Source: Bacteroidales bacterium UBA1216 (GTDB lineage: Bacteria > Bacteroidota > Bacteroidia > Bacteroidales > Paludibacteraceae). Taken from it: DNA of 27,603 nt. Below are positions 21,701 to 27,603 of this stretch, in pieces. The translations under genes and the position numbers were made by a program. Position 1 is the first letter of the stretch. Each line of letters opens with the position of its first letter. The stretch is from the NCBI GenBank assembly GCA_002309255.1, contig DBXI01000010.1, positions 1 through 27,603 of the forward strand, in the 5' to 3' direction. Below the pieces are notes generated by a model, which made no database searches, had not been told where the DNA came from, and saw nothing but the letters and a program-made list of their open reading frames with translations.

Positions 21701-21867
21701 CCCGGATAGACGCCGACCACCAGACCGAGACGGATGGTCACCTGCGGAAACTCATCTTTGTTCATCCTGCCCAAGGCAAAGATGCCGAACACCACCAGCA
21801 CCGCCACCACCGCGAAGATGATGCCGTGATGCCGCATGGCGCCTTCTATATGATTGCTCTGATGCAT
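18757..21867 (-). CDS. RND efflux pump, AcrB/HAE-type inner-membrane subunit
   Basis: 1036 residues, typical of the AcrB/MMPL superfamily. TM1 lies near residues 15-33 and is followed by the periplasmic start DEFPQVTIRLGLVVGVYPGA. A multi-helix block (about 345-510) contains LGMVVDDSVIVIDG with D410 and D411, equivalent to the proton-relay pair D407/D408 of AcrB. The second half repeats the plan, with VLLVLLIYHFKKLSIAFLSL and GIIVRNAIIMYEYADFL, then RRMRPIFLTTATTALGVVPM. It is a proton-driven trimeric exporter; substrate cannot be told from sequence (drugs, bile salts or lipids are typical for the family). The N-terminus is somewhat short before TM1. It is separated from the adaptor gene by only a heptamer repeat, and overlaps the TolC-like gene by 14 bases. 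Confidence 0.9.
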   Translation of the reverse strand: MHQSNHIEGAMRHHGIIFAVVAVLVVFGIFALGRMNKDEFPQVTIRLGLVVGVYPGATAQEVEEQVAKPIEQYLFTFPEIDKRKTYSLSQDGMCYVFAALTPKVMNANEAWGKIRGGLSLMKQMQLPSGLLAVAVIDDFGNTSSMLLALESNERSPRELEDYANMVSDRLREIKEMGSIKLLGQQHEEIAVTLDVERITKYSIDQNLIMARLATQGFRTMTGEIANDMGAALIHVDVPFRTEYELGEQIILAEPVTGQAIRLKDIATIERRFAEPKKYVQRFAENGVGDCLLLNLEMQPGNNIVAFGEKVDEVLEHMSATLPPDVRMHKITDQPRVVDDSVRSFLKDLVISVLIVIAVMLVLFPMRTALVSSTGLPICIAITLGIMYLAGVELNTVTLAALIVVLGMVVDDSVIVIDGYSELLEKGHSRWYAAAVSTHDLFVPMLIATTSISGMFFPMLGLMTGPLADFIKLFPWAIFIALSCSILYAVWIIPYMASSFIKPKPADAKPSRVERVQNAFFSALQNGYQKLLDLCFRHPWATIGVGLGSVVVGAFILIHLNIQLMPKANRDCFAVEIHLTEGASLEQTQAVVDSLGGVLNADKRVKSVTAFVGMASPRFHATYAPQIGGENYAQFIVNTTSSDATVELIEHYQPLYENAFPNAYCRFKQLDYQAVANPIEIHVQGSDLGQMELIADSLKAFMADIPDLAWVHSDYDETVQTIRLRLKDDEASRLGVTQTTLSLYLNGLLRGRRMTAIWQEGYKTPVVLYTLGADSLSYSDIANVMIPTALPGIWVPLRQVASIEPDFHHAQIKRRNSIRTITVSADTRGKMAALTVMKPIRRYVKELETRLPDGMRITYGGALENSLETMPGLILSVLAAMLVLLVLLIYHFKKLSIAFLSLSSSLLCLFGAALGLWMFHQDFSITAILGIISLIGIIVRNAIIMYEYADFLVTSEHITAREAAYLAGQRRMRPIFLTTATTALGVVPMILAATDLWMPMGVVICFGAIITMPMVVTLLPVAYWKLFEKSTRRYEHN

Positions 21868-21868
21868 A

Positions 21869-21896
21869 AAATCTCAAATTTCAAATCTCAAATCAG
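21869..21896. repeat. Heptamer tandem repeat between adaptor and pump genes
   Basis: AAATCTC, AAATTTC, AAATCTC, AAATCAG. It forms the entire 25-base gap and overlaps the adaptor gene's stop codon (21893-21895). Confidence 0.85.
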
Positions 21897-22909
21897 AATT
21901 CCACTTTCGCTCCCTTGTACATCTTCTGGTAGCCCTTGCTGATGACCGTGTCGCCGAGTGTCACACCTTCGGTGATCAGCACGCCGTTCTCGACGAAAGC
22001 ATCGATCTTCACCATCTGCCTCTCTGCACGACCGTCACGCAGCAGCCACACGCTATGACCGCGCTGCTGGGTCTGGATGCAGCCGGCGGAGATGATATAT
22101 CCGTTGCGCTCGCGCTGGGTGATGATGGCGCGGCACACCATGCCGGGCAGCAGGTCGTTGGCTGCGTCTTTATCCGTTATCTCGGCTTTCACCATGTAGG
22201 TGTGGGCGATATGCGTGGATGTGAGTGCTTTCTCGATGATACGCGCCTCGTACACCTTGTTGAGCGCCGGCAGACTGACGCGCAGGGTCTGCCCCGCCGT
22301 CAGACGACCTATCTCGCTCTCAGGCACGGTGAACTCAACGCAGTAGGCGGTCATGTCCATCAGTTTGCCGATGGGTTGCGATAGTGCCAGGTGCTGACCT
22401 ACTTCCACATCGCGCATGTTCACCACACCATCCTGCGGGGCGCGGAGCGAGCAGTCCTCCAAGCGCTTGAGCGAGGAGATGGCCATGGAGCGGGCTTTCT
22501 CGAGGTTCGTCTCCATCTCCACCCATTTGACATCGCTGATGCCGCCCTCGGCATGCAGGGGTTTGAGACGACGATAGCCGTCCTGCGCTTGCGCATACAT
22601 CGCCTTGGCGCTCTCGTATAACGCCTTAGCCTGCGTGCTATCCACCGTGGCTATGAGCTGACCGGCCTTGACGCGGTCGCCGCTCTTCACGTAGATGCCC
22701 GTCAGTTCGCCACCCAGCGGGAAAACCAGCGATATATCCGTCAGCGGACGGATCTCGCCCACGTAGGTGTCTTCCACCATGCGGCTGCTCTCGCCTACCA
22801 CCTCGATCTCTACGGGCAGAGGCTTGTCGGTCAGATAACTGTACTTCGATTTTTTAGTGCATCCCATCAGCAGCAACGCTGTCAGAAGGATTAAAGAAAC
22901 ATGTTTCAT
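21893..22909 (-). CDS. RND periplasmic adaptor (membrane fusion) lipoprotein
   Basis: 338 residues. A lipoprotein signal (MKHVSLILLTALLLMGC, lipid Cys at C17) is followed by the HlyD/AcrA-type order: first beta-barrel and half-lipoyl (VYVGEIRPLTDISLVFPLGG, GIYVKSGDRVKAGQLIATVD), helical hairpin (ALYESAKAMYAQAQDGYRRL), second half-lipoyl (LRAPQDGVVNMRDVEVGQHL), beta-barrel (TVPESEIGRLTAGQTLRVSL) and membrane-proximal domain. It bridges the RND pump and the TolC-like channel in the periplasm. At 338 residues with a short hairpin it resembles the compact adaptors of Bacteroidota. It lies second in the leftward operon, after the DUF4421 gene. Confidence 0.9.
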   Translation of the reverse strand: MKHVSLILLTALLLMGCTKKSKYSYLTDKPLPVEIEVVGESSRMVEDTYVGEIRPLTDISLVFPLGGELTGIYVKSGDRVKAGQLIATVDSTQAKALYESAKAMYAQAQDGYRRLKPLHAEGGISDVKWVEMETNLEKARSMAISSLKRLEDCSLRAPQDGVVNMRDVEVGQHLALSQPIGKLMDMTAYCVEFTVPESEIGRLTAGQTLRVSLPALNKVYEARIIEKALTSTHIAHTYMVKAEITDKDAANDLLPGMVCRAIITQRERNGYIISAGCIQTQQRGHSVWLLRDGRAERQMVKIDAFVENGVLITEGVTLGDTVISKGYQKMYKGAKVEF

Positions 22910-22913
22910 ATAT

Positions 22914-22969
22914 CAGTTTAACGATTTAACATTCTAACAATTTAACAGCTTAACAATTTAACATTTTAC
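22914..22969. repeat. Octamer tandem repeat, seven units
   Basis: CAGTTTAA, CGATTTAA, CATTCTAA, CAATTTAA, CAGCTTAA, CAATTTAA, CATTTTAC. It fills the gap between the DUF4421 gene and the adaptor gene and overlaps the stop codon at 22966-22968. Confidence 0.9.
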
Positions 22970-23940
22970 TGCATCGACGAGAAAAAATAATCTGTCACCC
23001 ATTGTGGCAGATTGCTCTGCTTTGTCTCTGCCGGCACAGCAGTCGGTTCGGGTTCGCCAGGCACCTGACGGCGGCGCTGCTTGCTTGAACCGAAACGCAC
23101 ACCTACGTTCAGATGCGCCTTCCAATGCCAGTTGCTGATGCCCAAAGTGGACATGTCGCCGGTCTTGGACGTGAAACTCAGGTTGTTGGCTTGTGCCCAC
23201 GCTGACAGGTGCACCCATTGGTTGATCTCCCAACTGACCGCCGCTCGCACGTTTCCTGCCACATGCACCGGCGATGTGGGACGCAGTACGTATTGCGGTT
23301 CGCCGGGCAGATACACGCCGGTCGGCGGCATATACGACACATGGTTCACCGAGTAACACACCACTTGCATGTTCGCTGCCGCGTTGTGCGAATAGTGGGC
23401 GGCATTGAGCGCGTACCATGCACTAAGCGAGGTGTTCGATATGCGGAACTCCCCTTTGTTGAGCGCAGGCATTGAAGGATCAACCTTGCCGTCCACCACA
23501 AACTGCCCCGTCAGGTTCGTGCTCACATTCCTCAGAAACTCAATGCCGATGACCTTGCTGCCAAATGAGATGTTCCAATTGGTGGTGTAGGCGTTGAGCA
23601 CATCCCACGAGTAACCGCCACCGTAGCCGCAAAAGCTGACATTGAACCCCAAATCAAGACTGGGCGTCGTCTGCGAGCGGAGAGCGATAGGAGTAGCCGC
23701 GTCCACCCATGTGGTGTAAGTGGCATGGATACCCGTGCCGCCGGCGGTCAGCGCCACACGCCAGTTGAACTCCGGCAAGCCGATATAAGCGGTGTCCAAC
23801 CCGCGCATATGGAACTTATCCACCCACTCCCCTATACGATAAAAGCCAGCCGCCGCCTTGTTGGAGTCGGTGGTAGTGGCAATAGAAGGCGCGCTACCAA
23901 GCAGCAGCGCAAACAGGATAATATGTGTCAGCCGTTTCAC
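22966..23940 (-). CDS. DUF4421-like outer-membrane or periplasmic beta protein
   Basis: 324 residues with a signal peptide (MKRLTHIILFALLLGSAPSIA). After WVDKFHMRGLDTAYIGLPEFNW it is made of beta-strand-like segments with many Gly, Tyr and Asn (SLDLGFNVSFCGYGGGYSWD, IGIEFLRNVSTNLTGQFVVD), fitting DUF4421, a Bacteroidota family of predicted surface beta-barrels. The C-terminal tail (about residues 285-324) is polar with a Pro/Glu stretch. Function is unknown. A promoter lies 56 bases upstream, so this is the first gene of the leftward operon that goes on to the RND system. Co-transcription suggests a link to the envelope or efflux. Confidence 0.7.
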   Translation of the reverse strand: MKRLTHIILFALLLGSAPSIATTTDSNKAAAGFYRIGEWVDKFHMRGLDTAYIGLPEFNWRVALTAGGTGIHATYTTWVDAATPIALRSQTTPSLDLGFNVSFCGYGGGYSWDVLNAYTTNWNISFGSKVIGIEFLRNVSTNLTGQFVVDGKVDPSMPALNKGEFRISNTSLSAWYALNAAHYSHNAAANMQVVCYSVNHVSYMPPTGVYLPGEPQYVLRPTSPVHVAGNVRAAVSWEINQWVHLSAWAQANNLSFTSKTGDMSTLGISNWHWKAHLNVGVRFGSSKQRRRQVPGEPEPTAVPAETKQSNLPQWVTDYFFSSMQ

Positions 23941-23995
23941 GTATCAGGCAGGTGTGTTATCAATCCGGTCACAGCGGCATTTTCAATTCGCGCCG

Positions 23996-24026
23996 CAAAG
24001 TTACGAAAAAAAACTGATATTTGCAA
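23996..24026 (-). promoter_or_regulatory. Promoter of the DUF4421-RND operon
   Basis: Minus strand TAACTTTG (23996-24003) matches the -7 element. Twenty bases upstream is TTG (24024-24026), a three-base match to the -33 element. The predicted start is near 23990. Confidence 0.7.
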
Positions 24027-24098
24027 CTTTCTATCAAGAAAAATCGTATTTGCAAAGCAAATAGAAAATTTTTCATAAAAACTAAGCGACTCACCTTT

Positions 24099-24485
24099 TT
24101 ATGTGAGCGGCATAGAATAATATTGGTCTATATCGGATATATTTTGCCGGCGGTACTCGGAGGGCGAGAGACTGTTGCGTACCTTGAAGTCGTGGTTGAA
24201 GGTCGTGGTGCGGCTGAAACCTGCCTCGCGTGCCACCTCGTCTATCTGCTTGTCCGAACCGGTGAGCAGCGTGCAAGCATACTCAAGTCGGCACTCGCGG
24301 ATAAAGTCCGATAGCGAGTCGTACTCGCTGCCCCGAGCAAAGGCTGCACCTAATTGCGCAGCGGTCAGATTATAGTGCCGCATAAGCAACTGACGGTCAC
24401 ACAACGGGTCACAGAACAATTTGCCGGCGCGGAAGACGGGTGGGTTGAGAGGGTAGCCGGGCATGGAGAAGTAGTCGGGATTCAT
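24099..24485 (-). CDS. Short AraC-family regulator (DNA-binding domain only)
   Basis: 128 residues from the ATG at 24485. The frame stays open upstream to 24521, but that part lies in the terminator of the isomerase gene. The C-terminal half is an AraC HTH pair: LTAAQLGAAFARGSEYDSLS..IRECRLEYACTLL and IDEVAREAGFSRTTTFNHDFKVRNSLSPSEYRRQ, the latter with the family's second-helix pattern. No sensor domain is present beyond about 35 residues, whereas most AraC proteins are 250-300 residues. Its start is about 11 bases past the T-run of the manA terminator, so expression may depend on readthrough. It could regulate the neighbouring sugar genes or the divergently spaced DUF4421-RND operon; both are inferences. 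Confidence 0.75.
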   Translation of the reverse strand: MNPDYFSMPGYPLNPPVFRAGKLFCDPLCDRQLLMRHYNLTAAQLGAAFARGSEYDSLSDFIRECRLEYACTLLTGSDKQIDEVAREAGFSRTTTFNHDFKVRNSLSPSEYRRQNISDIDQYYSMPLT

Positions 24486-24495
24486 GAAGTGGCAT

Positions 24496-24525
24496 AAAAA
24501 AAGTGCAACTCGGGGAGTCACACTT
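24496..24525 (-). terminator. Terminator after manA
   Basis: Minus strand AAGTGTGACTC (24515-24525) pairs with GAGTTGCACTT (24501-24511) around CCC, followed by seven T (24502-24496). It lies between manA and the AraC gene. Confidence 0.75.
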
Positions 24526-24549
24526 TAGTGGGAGAGGATTAGTAGGGGA

Positions 24550-25524
24550 TTACATCGTGGCGGTGAGGAAGGTGGCGTTGCCGAAGATGTAGAGGACATT
24601 CTCTGAGGCGGGGACGAGGAGCGTCTCGCCCTGCTTGACGCGGATGCCGTTGATGTTCGCTTCGCCCCACAGGCAGACCACCACGACGAACGAATCGGTC
24701 TTCAGGTCGATCTCGGCGGCCACCTGCACCACCACGCGGTTGACGGTGAAGTAGGGGCAGTGGATAAGCTCCGAGGTCGGCTTGGTGGAGTCGTAGCCGG
24801 TGCGGTACTCCGGCCACACGCGGTAGTCGATGGCCTCCTTCGCCTGATTGATATGCAGTTCGCGCGGCTGACCGTTGGCGTCCTTGCGCCCGAAGTCATA
24901 GACGCGGTAGGTGATATCCGAGGTCTGCTGTATCTCGGTGAGGAAGTTGCCCGCTCCGATGGCGTGGAGTCGTCCGGCAGGCAGGAAGTACAGATCGCCC
25001 TGATGCGATTCGTGGGTGGCTATTACGTCCTGCATCGGCGAGTGACCGTTGACCGGTTCGGCGGTGGCAAGGCGTTCGTACTCCTCGGGCGTTATGCTCT
25101 TGTTGAGACCGGAGTAAATCTTTGCGCCAACGTCGGCTTTGATTACGTACCACATTTCCGTCTTGCCCGGGCAACCGTGACGCTCTTGCGCCAGTTTGTC
25201 GTCGGGGTGCACCTGCACACTCAGGTCCTGGCGCGAGTCGATGAACTTGACGAGCAGCGGGAACGTGTTGCCAAACTTCTTGTACACGCGTTCGCCGACC
25301 AGCAGACCTTTGTACTTGTCAATGAGCTGGGTGAGGTTGAGACCGAGATCAACGTCACCTATTATGCCGCGCTCGACGGCTACAGACTCATGACCGGGGA
25401 CGCTGCTGATCTCCCACGACTCACCGATGTTCGGCTGCGCGGTGTAGATACCTTTGAACGGTGCTATCTGATACCCGCCCCAGATGGTGGTGCGGAGGTA
25501 GGGTTGGAATTTGTAGGGCTTCAT
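24550..25524 (-). CDS. manA: Mannose-6-phosphate isomerase, class I
   Basis: 324 residues, the short form of type I phosphomannose isomerase. It interconverts mannose-6-phosphate and fructose-6-phosphate in the cytoplasm and needs zinc. Visible family motifs are TIWGGYQI near the start, GESWEISS (residues 34-41), the metal-binding LSVQVHPDDK (Q104, H106), E123 in GKTEMWYV, and LPAGRLHAIGAGNFLTEIQQ with H187. The C-terminal part is a cupin-like beta domain (VVVCLWGEANINGI..GETLLVPA). With the epimerase and symporter upstream it fits a path taking up beta-mannan disaccharides and feeding the mannose released into glycolysis. Its own promoter was not clear; 275 bases separate it from the epimerase gene. 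Confidence 0.93.
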   Translation of the reverse strand: MKPYKFQPYLRTTIWGGYQIAPFKGIYTAQPNIGESWEISSVPGHESVAVERGIIGDVDLGLNLTQLIDKYKGLLVGERVYKKFGNTFPLLVKFIDSRQDLSVQVHPDDKLAQERHGCPGKTEMWYVIKADVGAKIYSGLNKSITPEEYERLATAEPVNGHSPMQDVIATHESHQGDLYFLPAGRLHAIGAGNFLTEIQQTSDITYRVYDFGRKDANGQPRELHINQAKEAIDYRVWPEYRTGYDSTKPTSELIHCPYFTVNRVVVQVAAEIDLKTDSFVVVVCLWGEANINGIRVKQGETLLVPASENVLYIFGNATFLTATM

Positions 25525-25544
25525 TTGCGAAGATTAAAAATTTG

Positions 25545-25572
25545 AGTACGGATTTTACGGATTAAACGGAAT
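25545..25572. repeat. Nonamer tandem repeat
   Basis: GTACGGATT, TTACGGATT, AAACGGAAT: inverse-strand relatives of the ATCCGTTTA nonamers at 14396-14422. It lies 20 bases upstream of manA. Confidence 0.7.
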
Positions 25573-25642
25573 TTTCTTTTTGCCAAAAAATTACCAAAAA
25601 TTATCCTAAAATGAATACTAAGAAAATAAACCTAAATAAACC

Positions 25643-25764
25643 CCGAGTTTGGCTGTAGCACTTCCGTGCCTTGTGGCTTAATCCGTTATGGCACTCTTTC
25701 AAGTAAACTTGACGCGCGCCCTAACGGCTTAATCCACAACTCTGCGAGTTACAGCCCGACTCGG
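25643..25764. repeat. 122-base imperfect inverted repeat
   Basis: CCGAGTTTGGCTGTAG pairs with TACAGCCCGACTCGG at the ends. TTGTGGCTTAATCCGTTA pairs with TAACGGCTTAATCCACAA in the middle, and TCAAGT-AA-ACTTGA forms the tip. Downstream of the epimerase gene it would fold as a single long RNA hairpin. Confidence 0.8.
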
Positions 25765-25799
25765 CAATAAACATAAAAAACATGCATTGGAATGTACTG

Positions 25800-26933
25800 C
25801 TATCTGAGTCGTTCGATGAGCTCCAGGCACATGCGGGAGTTGTGGTAGGGGCACTTCCAGAAGCCTGCTTTGTCGTTCCCGGTGTCCGGTGTGCCGTCGG
25901 GCAGGATAGCCCAGTACCACTCGCCATGTTCCCAATCAACCAGATTGGAACAGATGAAATGCCATGCACGCAAAGCACGTGTACGTGCATCATCATCGTT
26001 GAAATGCTGATACAGGTTGATGAACCCTACCACTGCTTCGGCTGTCACCCACCATTCCGGCTCGCCTAACGAACCGTCCGGGTGCAGGTCGGCCTCGGCA
26101 GCTGAAGCCAGCAGCCGGACGGTATAGTCGCAGTTGCGCCCGATGACTGCCGACGCTTCGTCAAGGAGCCATGAACACTCGATGTCGTGTCCGGCACTGA
26201 AATGGACGTTGGTGGGGTGCCACTGCATATCGAAGAACAGCCCGAGATGTCCGGAAGGCAGGATGATGCGCGTCTCGAAGGTATCAATGAGCGTATTGAG
26301 TGCTTCTTTGAGTTCATCCGTCGGCCATACACGATAAAGGTTGGTATATGCTTCAAGCACGTGGAGGTTGGTGTTCTGCGATTTGACGGTGTTCTCGTCC
26401 TTGGCACTCAGGCGCATGTCGGCGATGGGTTGCCAGTCACGAGCCGTGGCCTCGATGTAGCCGCCGTACTCCCTATCACGTCCATGTTGCTCAATGAGTA
26501 AGAACAACTCAACAGCCGTCTGTAGGGCATGCGTATCTCCTGTAGCCCGATTATACTCAGCAAAAGCATATATCATGAACGAGAGCGCATATATCTGCTT
26601 GTGCGTATCCAGCGGCTGACCGTCGGCGGTTACTGACCAATAGACTCCACCCTGTTCGCGGTCGAGGAAATGTGCACAGATATAATCCTTGGCATGTGTA
26701 GCCAACTGCAGGTACTCGGGCTTGAGCAGCACGCGGTACGCTGCGGAGAACGACCAGAGCAGACGTGCATTCAGCACCGCGCCGCGTTCCGCCTCGGGAT
26801 GGAGGACGTTGTGTCCGTCTATACGACCGTAGAAGCCACCGTGTTCGGTGTCCACCATACGGGTCTGCCAAAAACGCAGGATGTTGTTTTCGAGCACCTG
26901 CTGAGCGGATGCCCGGAATTGGTCATTAGTCAT
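25800..26933 (-). CDS. Cellobiose/mannobiose 2-epimerase (AGE family)
   Basis: 377 residues from the ATG at 26933, whose first bases overlap the symporter's stop (ATGACTAA); an ATG at 26960 would add nine residues made of low-complexity codons. The family is an (alpha/alpha)6-barrel that epimerises the reducing-end sugar of beta-1,4 disaccharides. Three histidines match those of characterised cellobiose 2-epimerases: H191 (TNLHVLEAYTNLY), H249 (SAGHDIECSWLL) and H364 (KCPYHNSRMCLEL). The Arg and Trp-rich motifs WQTRMVDTEHGGFYGRID and RGAVLNARLLWSFSAAYR near the N-terminus also fit, and favour this over N-acetylglucosamine 2-epimerase. In Bacteroides fragilis a GPH-type symporter, this epimerase and mannosylglucose phosphorylase degrade mannobiose; here the symporter is adjacent and the phosphorylase is not in view. 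Confidence 0.85.
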   Translation of the reverse strand: MTNDQFRASAQQVLENNILRFWQTRMVDTEHGGFYGRIDGHNVLHPEAERGAVLNARLLWSFSAAYRVLLKPEYLQLATHAKDYICAHFLDREQGGVYWSVTADGQPLDTHKQIYALSFMIYAFAEYNRATGDTHALQTAVELFLLIEQHGRDREYGGYIEATARDWQPIADMRLSAKDENTVKSQNTNLHVLEAYTNLYRVWPTDELKEALNTLIDTFETRIILPSGHLGLFFDMQWHPTNVHFSAGHDIECSWLLDEASAVIGRNCDYTVRLLASAAEADLHPDGSLGEPEWWVTAEAVVGFINLYQHFNDDDARTRALRAWHFICSNLVDWEHGEWYWAILPDGTPDTGNDKAGFWKCPYHNSRMCLELIERLR

Positions 26934-27603
26934 TTTGTCGTTGGATTTGGAGTTCGGCATCGATCTCTTTCATACGGGCGGTGGTTAGCGGATAGAAAGA
27001 CACCACGAGGACAGCGATGAGACTGACAAGTGCCGGGATAAAGGACATAAGACAACGCAAGCATAGCAATGCTGACTCGGGCTGATTGCTGATAACTGAC
27101 GGCTGATTAGTGATATACCCGCAGGCGGCAAGCAACCACAATGCCGCAGAACCACCGATAGCACCACCGAATTTCTGCGCCATGGAGGACGAAGAGAAGA
27201 TGAGTCCGGTGGAGGCTGTTTTATACCGCTGTTCGGCATAGTCGCTTACATCCGCGTACATCGACCACACGAGCGGTGACATGATACCGGTGAGCATGGA
27301 GATGAGCACTTGTGCGATGAGCATGAGCCAGAAACCGGGTTGCGAAACAGGGATGAAGAAGAACAGCACGGAGAGGACACACAGCCCGATGTTGACCGCG
27401 ATGAAGGTGGTTTTCTTACCGAACCGGCCTGCCAGCGGCACACACAGCGCCACTCCGATCATGTTACTTACTTCACCTACCGCCAGGAACAAACCCGCAT
27501 AGAAGAGGAACGACCATTTGCCGATGGCCAGTTGTGCTCCGGCGGGAATGATGTCCGCAAAATAATAGGCTACGGTAGCGCCGCGGACGGTGCAGAAAAG
27601 GTT
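26926..27603 (-). CDS. GPH-family sodium:sugar symporter, C-terminal part (cut by right edge)
   Basis: 225 residues are visible and the frame is open to the right edge, so the N-terminal half is missing from the window. Hydrophobic segments occur at regular spacing, with the major-facilitator loop motif CVPLAGRFGKKTTF, then SPLVWSMYADVSDYAEQRYK. This is close to the GPH signature for the region around helices 8-9 (MYADVADYGEWKTGKR-type). The end LMSFIPALVSLIAVLVVSFYPLT is also typical. It probably imports a disaccharide such as mannobiose for the epimerase, whose gene overlaps this stop by 8 bases. The short loop before LMSFIPA is expanded by a heptamer repeat to TNQPSVISNQPES. Confidence 0.85.
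   Translation of the reverse strand, partial: NLFCTVRGATVAYYFADIIPAGAQLAIGKWSFLFYAGLFLAVGEVSNMIGVALCVPLAGRFGKKTTFIAVNIGLCVLSVLFFFIPVSQPGFWLMLIAQVLISMLTGIMSPLVWSMYADVSDYAEQRYKTASTGLIFSSSSMAQKFGGAIGGSAALWLLAACGYITNQPSVISNQPESALLCLRCLMSFIPALVSLIAVLVVSFYPLTTARMKEIDAELQIQRQND
27082..27116. repeat. Heptamer tandem repeat inside the symporter gene
   Basis: CTGATTG, CTGATAA, CTGACGG, CTGATTA, GTGATAT. It encodes ITNQPSVISNQP in an extramembrane loop. Confidence 0.8.

Larger units (their letters stand above)
25525..25799. other. Intergenic region between manA and the epimerase gene
   Basis: No gene. It holds nonamer repeats (25545-25572), a stretch resembling part of the long direct repeat on the minus strand (GGATAATTTTTGGTAATTTT, 25583-25605), and a 122-base imperfect hairpin (25643-25764). 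Confidence 0.65.

Noticed and set aside
17319..21942. Long plus-strand frames (up to 346 codons) opposite the efflux genes
   Set aside because: They are antisense to strongly supported TolC, RND and adaptor genes, and show the low-complexity, Arg/His-rich composition of shadow frames.
3327..27116. CRISPR array
   Set aside because: The repeats are 7-9 bases without spacers, and no cas gene is present; none has the 25-40 base repeat and unique spacer pattern.

Overview
The window looks like a chromosomal segment of a gut-type member of the order Bacteroidales (Bacteroidota). The evidence is the promoters, which fit the Bacteroidota consensus (TTTG at -33, about 20 bases, TAnnTTTG at -7), and the gene families: DUF3667, DUF4421, a VirE_N/DUF3987 primase-like protein, a cellobiose 2-epimerase with a GPH symporter, and an RND pump with a lipoprotein adaptor. 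I cannot name the genus. There is no tRNA, rRNA, CRISPR array or transposase in the window.

Layout. (1) 1-2296, minus strand: DUF3667 membrane protein, small outer-membrane barrel, and the N-terminal part of an S41-type lipoprotein protease that runs off the left edge. (2) 2377-2490 and 14268-14380 carry two copies of one intergenic sequence in the same orientation, enclosing about 12 kb of largely accessory DNA. That DNA holds a leftward candidate ncRNA with promoter and terminator (2664-2882). It also holds a leftward operon of four very small genes (4461 to 3211), each of the first three preceded by a copy of a two-hairpin module. A divergent rightward operon follows (5239-8906): HTH-like protein, two small unknown proteins and a VirE_N/DUF3987 protein. 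Then come a rod-shaped ncRNA with 6S-like geometry (9308-9563), an MmeI-like single-chain restriction-modification enzyme one base upstream of a DEDDh exonuclease-BRCT protein (9603-13815), and a tail of hairpins. (3) 14490-23940, minus strand: a probable operon of DUF4421 protein, RND adaptor, RND pump, TolC-like channel, TonB-receptor-like barrel and glutamate symporter. (4) 24099-27603, minus strand: GPH-type sugar symporter (partial), cellobiose/mannobiose 2-epimerase, mannose-6-phosphate isomerase and a short AraC-type regulator, consistent with beta-mannan disaccharide use.

Three things not explained by gene calls stand out. First, short tandem repeats with unit lengths of 7, 8 or 9 bases, different in sequence at nearly every site, sit at gene junctions and inside genes across the window. 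Second, the two-hairpin module in the small-gene operon varies in sequence but keeps its pairing, so it is probably a functional RNA or DNA structure. Third, there are two independent ncRNA candidates with complete promoter-rod-terminator architecture. All function assignments are from sequence reading alone; no database search was run.
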